Of a stretch of 15,769 nt of DNA, positions 7,493-15,769 are shown piece after piece (the stretch's first letter is position 1; every line of letters starts with the position of its first letter). A program made the position numbers and the translations under genes. The DNA lies in contig JALSTJ010000095.1 in the NCBI GenBank assembly GCA_026983815.1, positions 1-15,769 on the forward strand. Direction: 5' to 3'. The notes below the pieces were generated by a model. The model saw only the letters and a program-made list of their open reading frames with translations. It did not search any database and was not told where the DNA came from. The DNA is from Flavobacteriales bacterium (GTDB taxonomy: Bacteria > Bacteroidota > Bacteroidia > Flavobacteriales > Flavobacteriaceae).

Positions 7493-8080
7493 ATGATAGC
7501 ATTTGTAAAAGGAAAAGTTTTTGAGATTAGCCCGACACATATTATTGTTGATAATCATGAGATTGGTTATTTTATTCGCATTTCTTTAAATACTTATGCC
7601 AAAATTAATCCCGAAAAGCCGGTTTTTTTATATACCGAACAAATTGTTCGTGAAGATGCCAATCTGTTGTATGGTTTTTATGAACCCTTGGAAAAAGAGA
7701 TTTTTAAACTTTTAATTTCCGTATCGGGAATTGGTCCAAATACTGCTATGCTGATTTTATCATCTATGGATGCAGAAGAAATACAGCAAGTAATTGCCAG
7801 TGAGGATGTTGGTAGGTTAAAATCGGTCAAAGGGATAGGACCCAAAACGGCTCAAAGAGCAATCATCGAACTAAAAGATAAAATTCTCAAAACTTATGCT
7901 GTTCAAACGCAAGAAGGAATGGGGCAATCAGCTTCTCCTGTTTTGAATGAAGCCGTTTCGGCTTTGGAAGCTTTGGGTTATCCAAAAAAACGAGCAGATA
8001 AGGTAGTGCGAAATATCATCAAGGAAAATCCGAGTATTAGCATTGAAAACATAATAAAAAATGCTTTGAAACGTTTATAA
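7493..8080 (+). CDS. ruvA: Holliday junction branch-migration protein RuvA
   Basis: This encodes 195 residues, the usual RuvA length. RuvA binds four-way junctions as a tetramer and loads the RuvB helicase during recombinational repair. Domain I is an OB fold (MIAFVKGKVFEISPTHIIVD, then EQIVREDANLLYGFYEPLEK). Domain II holds two helix-hairpin-helix motifs, LISVSGIGPNTAMLIL and LKSVKGIGPKTAQRAIIEL. Domain III, which contacts RuvB, is the C-terminal NEAVSALEALGYPKKRADKV region. ruvB and ruvC are not nearby. The gene is followed after 20 bases by sprA on the same strand. This neighbourhood is, as I recall, common in Flavobacteriia, which suggests co-transcription without shared function. Base composition is like the neighbours. 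Confidence 0.97.
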   Translation: MIAFVKGKVFEISPTHIIVDNHEIGYFIRISLNTYAKINPEKPVFLYTEQIVREDANLLYGFYEPLEKEIFKLLISVSGIGPNTAMLILSSMDAEEIQQVIASEDVGRLKSVKGIGPKTAQRAIIELKDKILKTYAVQTQEGMGQSASPVLNEAVSALEALGYPKKRADKVVRNIIKENPSISIENIIKNALKRL

Positions 8081-8100
8081 CATATTATAAAATATCTTAA

Positions 8101-11100
8101 ATGAAACATATATTGGGTCATCATAAATTACTTGTCATTTTTAGTTTGCTGTTTTTTTATTCGGGTGTTTTTGCTCAACAACCCCAAGACAGTATCAAAA
8201 AAAATATTAATAATCAATCAATTATCTTACCTGATGCACAAAGTATTCAACAACTTTATACTTACGACCCCGAGACGGGGCTATTTTATTTGACCAAGAA
8301 GGTTGGGGATTATAATTTATCTTATCCATGGGTTTTAACACCTGAAGAATATTATAAAAGGGTCTTACAAGAAGGTATCAATAAAAAATTCAAAGAAAAT
8401 AATAAAGCTATTTCGGGAAAAGGAAAAGAAGCCGAAAAATTACGTAAAAATTTGTTGCCGACATATTATGTAAATTCCAAATTTTTTGAAAGTGTCTTTG
8501 GAGGAAATACTGTTGATATTCAGCCTACAGGATCTCTATCTCTGGATTTAGGTTTGCGATATACCAAGCGAGATAATCCTGCCATTCCCGTAAGAAATCG
8601 CTCAAATACAAGTTTGCTTTTTGATCAAAAAATACAAATGGGTTTGAAAGGAAAAATCGGGACACGTTTGAATATTGATTTTAATTACGATACCCAATCA
8701 ACTTTTGATTTTAATAACCAAATCAAACTCAATTATACCCCAACAGAAGATGATATCATTCAGAATATTGAGTTGGGAAATGTGAGTATGAAAACAAATA
8801 ATAGTTTAATATCAGGAGCGCAAAGTTTGTTTGGGGTAAAAACCGAATTGCAATTTGGAAAAACTTATATCACCGGTGTATTTGCCGAACAAAAATCAGG
8901 GATGAAGACCATTCAAGCCCAAGGAGATGAAGTGGTAACCGATTTTCAACAATCAATTTTAAACTACGAAGAAAATAAAAACTTTTTCTTGGCCCAATAT
9001 TTTCGTGAACATTATAACGAAGCGATTAAAGATTATCCATTTATTAACAGCACTGCTAGAATTACCCGTATAGAAGTTTGGAAGACCAATCGCGCCGCTC
9101 AAACGGAAAACATCAGAAATATTGTAGCATTACAAGATCTAGGTGAAAATCAAATTATTGGTGTAAATCCCGTTCCTTCAGGATTTGTTATAAATCCTAG
9201 TTCACCACCGGATAATTCTGTCAATAAAATGGATCCTGCTTTGATACAGACAGGAGGTGGCGTTTTAAATTCTGCTATTCGCGATATATTTTCAGTATCT
9301 CAAGGTTTTACAGGAATTTCGCCGGTAAATGGAAAAGATTATGTTTCTATGGAAAATGCCGTAAAGTTGGATTCCACTCAATATAAGTTGTATCCACAAT
9401 TGGGTTATATTACTTTGAAGCAAAGTTTAAATCCCGATGAAGTTCTGGCAGTAGCTTTTGAATATACCATCAACGGACAAGTTTATAGGGTGGGGGAGTT
9501 TTCTGATAATGGAATTGTCTATCCTCAAACCCTTGTTGTAAAATTATTAAAATCCAATATCGTAAGCACCGAAGAACCTACCTGGGCATTGATGATGAAA
9601 AATATTTATAATATTGATGCTTTTGATATTAAACCGGATGATTTTCGTCTAAATATATTGTATGTAAATCCAACGCCATTGAATTATATCACCGGCATAA
9701 ATGGAACGGCTCTGCCAGCTGATGTGGATCAGCGCATATTGCTGAATGTTTTTAATATGGACCGTTTGAATTTTCAGAATGATCCCATTCCCAAAGGAGA
9801 TGGTTTTTTTGATTTTGTTCCCGGGATAACCATTGATCCGCGTGAAGGACGTATTATCTTTACATCCACAGAGCCCTTTGGTAAATATTTATTTGAAAAA
9901 CTGCGTCTTTCCGCTTCTGAAGATTATAACAATCCGGCAACTTGGAATGAAAATCAAAAGCATTATGTTTTCAATGAATTGTATCAATTGTCCAAAACCC
10001 AAGCCGAACAATTTACTTCCAAAAATAAATTTATTTTGAAAGGAAAATACAAAACTTCGGGTGGTGATGGAATTCCTATCGGAGGATTTAATATTCCCAG
10101 AGGTTCGGTTACGGTAACCGCAGGAGGAAGGACCCTTGTAGAAGGTGTAGATTATGTGGTGAATTATCCAATCGGGCGTGTAAATATCATTAATCCTTCA
10201 ATAAAATCATCCAATGTTCCGGTGCAAGTATCAGTTGAACAAAACAGTGTTTTTCAGCAGACTACCAAAGTTTTCAAAGGAATTAATGTGGAACATAAGT
10301 TCAATGATAATTTTGTCTTGGGAGGAACCTATATGTCTTTTAAAGAAAAACCATTGAGTTGGAAATCTAACTATGGAAATGAACCCTTGAACAATACTTT
10401 AATAGGTTTTAATGGAAGATACTCTACAAAAGTTCCATTCTTGACCCGCTGGGTAAACCGTTTGCCGAATATAGAAAGTGATGCAGAATCCAATTTTTCC
10501 ATTCAAGCCGAAGCAGCCTATTTATTTCCCGGATTAGCAAAAGTATCCGATGTAAACGGCAGAAGCACCACTTATGTAGAAGATTTTGAAGGTTCGCAAA
10601 CTTTTATAGATTTACGTTCCCCACAAGCATGGCATCTTTCGGGTGTTCCTGCTCGTTTTCCTGAATCTTCCTTATTAGATGACCCTAATGCAGGTAAAAA
10701 TAGAGCCAAATTATCATGGTTTGTTATTGATCCTGTTTTTTATTCCAATAACGCACCATCGGGAATTGATGCTAATGAAATTTCAAAGGAAGAAACCCGC
10801 CAAATAAAAATAGATGAAATTTTTGATCAAGATGTTCCTTCAGGATATCCGAAAACTTTAAATCCACTGAATCTGGTTTTCTATCCTACTGAAAGAGGTC
10901 CTTATAATTTTGACACCAATTTGGATCCCAATACTGGAAAACTTCTTAATCCTCAACAACGTTGGGGTGGTATTATGCGGTATTTGCAGACCAATGATTT
11001 TGAACAAGCCAATGTAGAATATATAGAACTTTGGGTGATGGATCCTTATTTTAATAATCCTTCACCGCCACCGGGTGGAAAATTATATATAGATCTTGGA

Positions 11101-14100
11101 TATATGAGTGAAGATGTTCTTCATGATGGTCGCAAGCAATATGAAAACGGATTGCCGGGTGATGGAAGTGATAACAATACAGTTATTACTAATATTGCAA
11201 GAGTTCCGGCTCATCAATCATTGGTTTATGCTTTTTCTAATGATCCGAATGAACGTCCCAATCAAGATGTAGGTTTGGATGGACTTCCTGATAATAGAGA
11301 AAAAGTTTTTTATGCCTCTTTTTTAAATAGTTTGCCTGGAAATTTACAAAATTTATTTATCAATGACCCCGCGGGTGATGATTATCGGAATTACTTAGAT
11401 GGACAAGGAGGAATTATTGAAAGATATAAAAACTTTAACGGGACCGAAGGAAATACACCTATTGATGTAGCAAATACCAATACCAATAATAATACAACTT
11501 CCAATAACACCTTTCCCGATACCGAGGATGTCGATAGAGACCAATCAATGAACACTATTGAAAGTTATTTTGAATATGCAATTGATATTAAACCTAATAT
11601 GACGGTAAATGATCCCTATGTTGCGGATATACGTGAAAAAACAGTGAGTTTACCTAATCAGGGACAACAAACTTCGCGTTGGATACAACTCAAAATACCC
11701 ATTCAAGATTTTTCAAATGTCGTTGGAAATATTACCGATTTTCGTTCCATAAAATTTATGCGAATGTATCTAACCGGATTTCAAGAAGATCGATTGGTAT
11801 TACGTTTGGCGGCTTTAAATTTGGTTCGTGGTGATTGGAAAAAATATCAACTGACTTTGGACCCCGGAGATCCCAATCCTAATGATGATGGAACAACTAT
11901 TGAATCATCTTCTGTAAGTATTCAAGATAATTTCAATCGCCAGCCGATTCCTTATGTCTTGCCCCCGGGCATTGAACGCGAACAGGTTTCTCAGCAAAAT
12001 TCCAATATTCGTTTAAATGAACAGGCATTATCTCTAAAAATTTGTGGTCTAGAACCCAAAGATGGTAGAGGAGTTTATAAATACAATAGCGTGGATATGC
12101 GTCAATTTAAACGTTTGGAGATGTTTATTCATGCTGAAAAAATAGATGGACAAACACCTTTGCAAGATGGTGATGCTGAAGGGTTTATTAGGTTTGGTAA
12201 TGATTTAACCGATAATTATTACGAAGTTAGAATTCCACTTAAAGTTACGCCTTTCGGAACTTCTGATCCCGAAGAGATTTGGCCTTTGGAAAATCGAATT
12301 GATTTAAAATTGGATTTGTTGAATAAAATCAAACTCAAATTAATCGAAACCAATAGTATAGGGGCTTCTTCAACAGGTGTATTTTACAATGAAAGTGATT
12401 TGGATCCTACTGCTGCCGGAAAACCCAATCCATTGGTAATCGGGATAAAGGGGAATCCTGATTTTGGAGATGTTAAAGTGATTATGGTGGGTGTAAGAAA
12501 CAATGCATCTCATAAAATTTGTGGAGAGTATTGGTTTAATGAATTGCGTTTGTCCGAAATGAAAAATAAAGGCGGATGGGCAGCCAACACCAATATGGAT
12601 GCATCATTGGCTGATTTTGCCACTTTATCTTTTACCGGAGGAATTTCTACAGAAGGTTTTGGTGGTTTGGAACAAGGTCCTATGGAAAGAAATCTGGAAG
12701 ATACCAAGCATTATAATTTTAATACTACAGTAAATGTTGGCAAATTACTACCCAAAAAATGGAATGTAAATATACCGGTAAATTATACCATCTCCGAAGA
12801 GTTTATCCGACCTAAATATGATCCGATATGGCGGGATATTCCTCTACAATCCCGTTTGGATATTGCTTCAAGCAAAGAAAAAGATTCTATTTTGGAGGTG
12901 GCACAATCCTACAAAAGACATCGAGGAATAACTTTGTCCGGAGTGAAAAAGAATTACAGTAATCAAACGCAAAACAACAAGGTCTCTAAAAATGGTGAAA
13001 CCAAAGCTTCAAAACCGTCAAAACATCATTTTTATGATATAGAAAATTTTACTTTTGATTTTGCTTATAATGAGCTCTATCATTCCGATTATGAAATCAA
13101 ATCCAATTCCGACCAAACTGCTAAATTGGGAATGAATTATTCTTATAGTTTCAAAGATTTAAGTTTTAGTCCTTTTAAAAAATCAAAAAAGTTAAAATCA
13201 AAAAAATTGAAATTTATCAAGGATTTTAATTTTAATTTGGTGCCTTCAAGCGTTACAATTACATCAAACATCAATAGGAGATTCAATAATATGCATTTTA
13301 GGCAAATTGAAGATTATGGTTTGGAAATACCACCTTTGCAAAATAGGGATTATCGATTTGATTGGGGTTATACCGTTAATTATAATCCAACAAAATCCAT
13401 TACAACATCTTTTGGTATCACGCATAACAGAAGTGTGAGAAGTTATCTTTTGCCCGATGGTTCACCGGATTACAACAATACGCTTTGGACCGATTTTTTT
13501 GATATTGGTTCACCTTTAATTCATAACCAAAATATCAATGTATCTTATACTTTACCATTGAAAAAATTACCGTTTTTAAGTTTTATTAATTCAACCTATG
13601 TTTATAATGGAACATATCAATGGCAACGTCGATCAGATGCTTTGGCAAATGTCAATGGTTATGATTTGGGAAATACCATACAAAATTCCAATTCGCATCA
13701 GTTGAATACATCGTTTGATATGCGTAAGTTTTATAGAGAATTTGGACTTACTAAATTAAAAAATAAACTTTTAGGCAAAAGTCGTAGAAGTAGAAGGTCT
13801 AAGAAAAAAATTCAAAAACCCGAACAAGAAAAAGATAAAAAAGAAGTAAATGGAAAAGGAGAAAAGAAAGATAAAACCAAGAAAAAGACAACAAAAGATT
13901 ATTCTCAACCCGGAGTTAGTGGAAAATTAGTAGGTCATCTTTTGCAAATAATAACAGGTTTCCAAAACTTTAAAGTCAATTACAGGCAAAACAACGGGCT
14001 TATGCTTCCGGGTTATTTACAGTCGGTGGGCTTTGCAGGGACACTTAATCCCAGTGTGCCATTTGCATTGGGTTGGAATGATGATAATATCCGTTATGAA

Positions 14101-15258
14101 GCAGCTAAACGTGGCTGGTTGACACAATATCCTGATTTTAATCAACCCTATTTGAATACTTATACAGAAGAATTATCATTCCAAGGAATGTATAAACCTT
14201 TTAAAAGTATTACGGTTACTCTGAAAGCACAAAAATCATTTATGGAAAATATTTCCGAACAATTTAATGCTGTCGGAAATCAATATCATCCTTTGTTACC
14301 CACTACGAATGGAAGCCATTCTGTTTCAACCGTATTGGCAAAAACAGCTTTTGAAAATATATCTTTACAAAATAGTCCCGCGTATCAACGTATGTTAGAT
14401 AATCGACTGATAGTTGCCAGACGTTTGGCACAAGCCAGAGGAATTCCGGTGCCCGCTACAGGTTATCCCGATGGTTACGGACCTTTACAAACCGAAGTGG
14501 TATTGTATTCTTTTCTTTCGGGTTATATGGATCAAGATCCCCAAAAAGTAGGATTATCACCTTTCAAGACTTGGCCGATTCCCAATTGGCGAGTAAAAAT
14601 TTCCGGTTTGGCACGAAAAGGTTTCTTAAAAAATATTTTCAAAAATCTTTCGATTGAACACAGTTATAAATCGGATTATACAATTAATCAATTTAGTAAC
14701 AATTTACAAACATTTAATAATCCAGGAGCAAGAGATGCTGCCAACAATTACTATTTTGATTATGTAATGGATAATGTAACCTTGACGGAAGCATTCAATC
14801 CATTGATTAAAATTAATATGGAAATGAAGAATTCTTTGAAACTTAATGTAGCTCTAAAGAAAGACCGAGCCATATCTTTGAATTTGAACAATTATACCTT
14901 GTCCGAAGTTGCAGGGAAGGAATATGTGGTAGGGCTTGGTTACCGTTTAAAAGATATAACCTTACCTTTGCATTTGGCTGGAAGAAGAATATCATTTACC
15001 AGTGATTTAATATTAAAAATCGATGCATCTATCAGGGATAATATCACTATTATACGTTCCTTGTCCGACAATAATAATCAAATTACCGCCGGTCAAACAA
15101 TGTATAATTTGAAATTCTCGGCAGATTACGCCTTGACCAAAAATTTATCGGCTATATTATTTTATAATCATTCATATTCAAAATTTGCTATTTCGACTAA
15201 TTATCCTTTTACCAATATTAGAGGAGGATTTACATTGAAATATAGTTTTGGAAATTAG
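8101..15258 (+). CDS. sprA: SprA/Sov, outer-membrane translocon of the type IX secretion system
   Basis: This encodes 2385 residues, close to Flavobacterium SprA (about 2400). In that group SprA is the giant single-chain outer-membrane barrel (36 strands in the solved F. johnsoniae structure) through which type IX cargo leaves the periplasm. It is needed for gliding adhesins and secreted enzymes. A signal peptide ends at VFA before QQPQD (about residue 25). Near the N-terminus stand family-typical segments YTYDPETGLFYLTKKVGDYN and YPWVLTPEEYYKR. Alternating beta-strand sequence continues to a C-terminus ending FTLKYSFGN, as in outer-membrane barrels. Two lysine-rich segments (about residues 1690-1705 and 1893-1935) and an Asn/Thr-rich stretch (about 1125-1140) are probably loops. 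The frame is unbroken. It follows ruvA by 20 bases. PorV and the other type IX components are not in the window. Confidence 0.97.
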   Translation: MKHILGHHKLLVIFSLLFFYSGVFAQQPQDSIKKNINNQSIILPDAQSIQQLYTYDPETGLFYLTKKVGDYNLSYPWVLTPEEYYKRVLQEGINKKFKENNKAISGKGKEAEKLRKNLLPTYYVNSKFFESVFGGNTVDIQPTGSLSLDLGLRYTKRDNPAIPVRNRSNTSLLFDQKIQMGLKGKIGTRLNIDFNYDTQSTFDFNNQIKLNYTPTEDDIIQNIELGNVSMKTNNSLISGAQSLFGVKTELQFGKTYITGVFAEQKSGMKTIQAQGDEVVTDFQQSILNYEENKNFFLAQYFREHYNEAIKDYPFINSTARITRIEVWKTNRAAQTENIRNIVALQDLGENQIIGVNPVPSGFVINPSSPPDNSVNKMDPALIQTGGGVLNSAIRDIFSVSQGFTGISPVNGKDYVSMENAVKLDSTQYKLYPQLGYITLKQSLNPDEVLAVAFEYTINGQVYRVGEFSDNGIVYPQTLVVKLLKSNIVSTEEPTWALMMKNIYNIDAFDIKPDDFRLNILYVNPTPLNYITGINGTALPADVDQRILLNVFNMDRLNFQNDPIPKGDGFFDFVPGITIDPREGRIIFTSTEPFGKYLFEKLRLSASEDYNNPATWNENQKHYVFNELYQLSKTQAEQFTSKNKFILKGKYKTSGGDGIPIGGFNIPRGSVTVTAGGRTLVEGVDYVVNYPIGRVNIINPSIKSSNVPVQVSVEQNSVFQQTTKVFKGINVEHKFNDNFVLGGTYMSFKEKPLSWKSNYGNEPLNNTLIGFNGRYSTKVPFLTRWVNRLPNIESDAESNFSIQAEAAYLFPGLAKVSDVNGRSTTYVEDFEGSQTFIDLRSPQAWHLSGVPARFPESSLLDDPNAGKNRAKLSWFVIDPVFYSNNAPSGIDANEISKEETRQIKIDEIFDQDVPSGYPKTLNPLNLVFYPTERGPYNFDTNLDPNTGKLLNPQQRWGGIMRYLQTNDFEQANVEYIELWVMDPYFNNPSPPPGGKLYIDLGYMSEDVLHDGRKQYENGLPGDGSDNNTVITNIARVPAHQSLVYAFSNDPNERPNQDVGLDGLPDNREKVFYASFLNSLPGNLQNLFINDPAGDDYRNYLDGQGGIIERYKNFNGTEGNTPIDVANTNTNNNTTSNNTFPDTEDVDRDQSMNTIESYFEYAIDIKPNMTVNDPYVADIREKTVSLPNQGQQTSRWIQLKIPIQDFSNVVGNITDFRSIKFMRMYLTGFQEDRLVLRLAALNLVRGDWKKYQLTLDPGDPNPNDDGTTIESSSVSIQDNFNRQPIPYVLPPGIEREQVSQQNSNIRLNEQALSLKICGLEPKDGRGVYKYNSVDMRQFKRLEMFIHAEKIDGQTPLQDGDAEGFIRFGNDLTDNYYEVRIPLKVTPFGTSDPEEIWPLENRIDLKLDLLNKIKLKLIETNSIGASSTGVFYNESDLDPTAAGKPNPLVIGIKGNPDFGDVKVIMVGVRNNASHKICGEYWFNELRLSEMKNKGGWAANTNMDASLADFATLSFTGGISTEGFGGLEQGPMERNLEDTKHYNFNTTVNVGKLLPKKWNVNIPVNYTISEEFIRPKYDPIWRDIPLQSRLDIASSKEKDSILEVAQSYKRHRGITLSGVKKNYSNQTQNNKVSKNGETKASKPSKHHFYDIENFTFDFAYNELYHSDYEIKSNSDQTAKLGMNYSYSFKDLSFSPFKKSKKLKSKKLKFIKDFNFNLVPSSVTITSNINRRFNNMHFRQIEDYGLEIPPLQNRDYRFDWGYTVNYNPTKSITTSFGITHNRSVRSYLLPDGSPDYNNTLWTDFFDIGSPLIHNQNINVSYTLPLKKLPFLSFINSTYVYNGTYQWQRRSDALANVNGYDLGNTIQNSNSHQLNTSFDMRKFYREFGLTKLKNKLLGKSRRSRRSKKKIQKPEQEKDKKEVNGKGEKKDKTKKKTTKDYSQPGVSGKLVGHLLQIITGFQNFKVNYRQNNGLMLPGYLQSVGFAGTLNPSVPFALGWNDDNIRYEAAKRGWLTQYPDFNQPYLNTYTEELSFQGMYKPFKSITVTLKAQKSFMENISEQFNAVGNQYHPLLPTTNGSHSVSTVLAKTAFENISLQNSPAYQRMLDNRLIVARRLAQARGIPVPATGYPDGYGPLQTEVVLYSFLSGYMDQDPQKVGLSPFKTWPIPNWRVKISGLARKGFLKNIFKNLSIEHSYKSDYTINQFSNNLQTFNNPGARDAANNYYFDYVMDNVTLTEAFNPLIKINMEMKNSLKLNVALKKDRAISLNLNNYTLSEVAGKEYVVGLGYRLKDITLPLHLAGRRISFTSDLILKIDASIRDNITIIRSLSDNNNQITAGQTMYNLKFSADYALTKNLSAILFYNHSYSKFAISTNYPFTNIRGGFTLKYSFGN

Positions 15259-15301
15259 AATGATTATTCAAAAAAACATTTTTTTTATTAAAAAACATTT
15301 C

Positions 15302-15309
15302 TATTTTTG
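15302..15309 (+). promoter_or_regulatory. Candidate -7 promoter element for gcvH
   Basis: TATTTTTG matches TAnnTTTG and ends 22 bases before the gcvH ATG, in the 73-bp gap after sprA. It suggests gcvH can be transcribed apart from sprA. No clear TTG -33 element is present and I see no terminator hairpin after sprA, so read-through from sprA remains possible. Confidence 0.4.
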
Positions 15310-15331
15310 CCAATATAAAATCATTAAAAAA

Positions 15332-15712
15332 ATGAATATACCCGAAAATTTAAAATATACCAAAGAACACGAGTGGATTCAGGTAAAAGGAGATGAAGCT
15401 CTTGTAGGCATTACCGATTTTGCCCAACGTGAATTAGGCGATATTGTTTATGTGGATGTGGATACGGAAGGAGAAGAACTGGACAAAGATGAAGTTTTTG
15501 GAACAGTTGAAGCAGTAAAAACAGTTTCCGATTTGTTTATGCCTGTTGCCGGCGAAGTATTGACTATTAATGAATCTTTGGAAGATCAACCGGAATTAAT
15601 AAATAAAGATCCATACGGAAAAGGTTGGATCATCAAAATAAAAATAAAAGATAGTGAATCTTTAAAGGATTTACTTACTGCTGATGAATATAAAAAGATG
15701 GTCAAAGCTTAG
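15332..15712 (+). CDS. gcvH: Glycine cleavage system H protein
   Basis: This encodes 126 residues, the usual H-protein length. H protein carries lipoic acid and shuttles the methylamine group from P protein to T protein during glycine breakdown; it can also pass lipoyl or octanoyl groups to other enzymes. The sequence has the family start IPENLKYTKEHEWI, the GITDFAQRELGDIVYVD core, and the lipoyl site VEAVKTVSDLFMP with the modified lysine at Lys63. The C-terminal helix (TADEYKKMV) is also typical. The frame is open upstream into the sprA end, but I start at the ATG at 15332 because residues before it have no counterpart in the family and a -7 element lies just ahead. gcvT and gcvP are not in the window. 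Its 3' end overlaps a VanZ-like gene. Confidence 0.96.
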   Translation: MNIPENLKYTKEHEWIQVKGDEALVGITDFAQRELGDIVYVDVDTEGEELDKDEVFGTVEAVKTVSDLFMPVAGEVLTINESLEDQPELINKDPYGKGWIIKIKIKDSESLKDLLTADEYKKMVKA

Positions 15713-15769
15713 TTACCGTTTTATTGCTTCTATCTATACACTAGGTATCAGTTATATAAGTTTAATACC
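15684..15769 (+). CDS. VanZ-like membrane protein, first 28 codons, cut by window edge
   Basis: An ATG at 15684, in the +1 frame relative to gcvH, opens a frame that stays open to the window end and reads MNIKRWSKLSY, then RFIASIYTLGISYISLI. A short basic start followed by a hydrophobic helix ending in YISLI resembles the first helix of VanZ-family proteins, where an SLxP motif follows; the next codon begins CC, consistent with that proline. The gene overlaps the last 29 bases of gcvH, implying translational coupling. I recall gcvH followed by a VanZ-family gene in other Flavobacteriia, which supports the call. VanZ-family function outside teicoplanin resistance is mostly unknown. The evidence is short, so the family name is tentative while the reading frame itself is likely real. 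Confidence 0.65.
   Translation, partial: MNIKRWSKLSYRFIASIYTLGISYISLI

Noticed and set aside
11480..11520. Asn/Thr-rich stretch in sprA as a repeat element
   Set aside because: It is a short low-complexity loop within an intact coding frame, with no direct-repeat structure at the DNA level beyond codon redundancy.
13770..13910. Lysine-rich part of sprA as a frameshift or assembly error
   Set aside because: Family-like SprA sequence continues in the same frame on both sides, so the segment is a genuine in-frame insert.
15248..15331. Longer gcvH start overlapping the end of sprA
   Set aside because: The extra 28 residues have no counterpart in H proteins, overlap the sprA stop, and the ATG at 15332 follows a -7 element and gives the normal length.

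Overview
The window looks like chromosomal DNA from a member of the Bacteroidota, most likely class Flavobacteriia. Three things point that way. The DNA is strongly AT-rich. Start codons are preceded by A-rich leaders rather than clear Shine-Dalgarno sites, and several are preceded by copies of the Bacteroidota -7 promoter element TAnnTTTG. The gene content is also typical: a giant sprA (type IX secretion translocon), DUF2141, LytS/LytTR two-component proteins, a CarboxypepD_reg-like exported protein, and gyrA followed by a TPR lipoprotein-like/exported gene. The genus cannot be fixed from this window.

Layout from left to right. (1) 1-161, minus: 5' part of a ferritin gene running off the left edge. 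(2) 162-319: divergent promoter region. (3) 320-2535, plus: a compact module of an exported DUF2141 protein, a LytS-type membrane histidine kinase and a LytTR response regulator. (4) 2538-2582: a perfect 21-bp GC-cored palindrome, probably a bidirectional terminator, between convergent units. (5) 2597-6424, minus: gyrA followed after 24 bp by an exported TPR protein, read as an operon. (6) 6425-6610: a second divergent intergenic region. (7) 6611-7396, plus: exported CarboxypepD_reg-like protein. (8) 7493-15258, plus: ruvA and sprA, 20 bp apart, with a -7 element ahead of ruvA. (9) 15332-15712, plus: gcvH with its own -7 element. (10) 15684-15769, plus: the first 28 codons of a VanZ-like membrane protein overlapping the 3' end of gcvH and running off the right edge.

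Functionally this is mostly a mixed housekeeping region: iron storage, DNA topology, Holliday-junction processing and glycine cleavage. It also holds one cell-surface system, the SprA outer-membrane translocon, and one signalling module. I see no mobile elements, CRISPR arrays, rRNA, tRNA or phage genes, and no gap over 300 bp lacks a gene. I did not find a convincing undescribed system. The best leads are the DUF2141-kinase-regulator module, the perfect palindrome, the lysine-rich segments in SprA, the orphan CarboxypepD_reg-like protein, and the gcvH/VanZ overlap.
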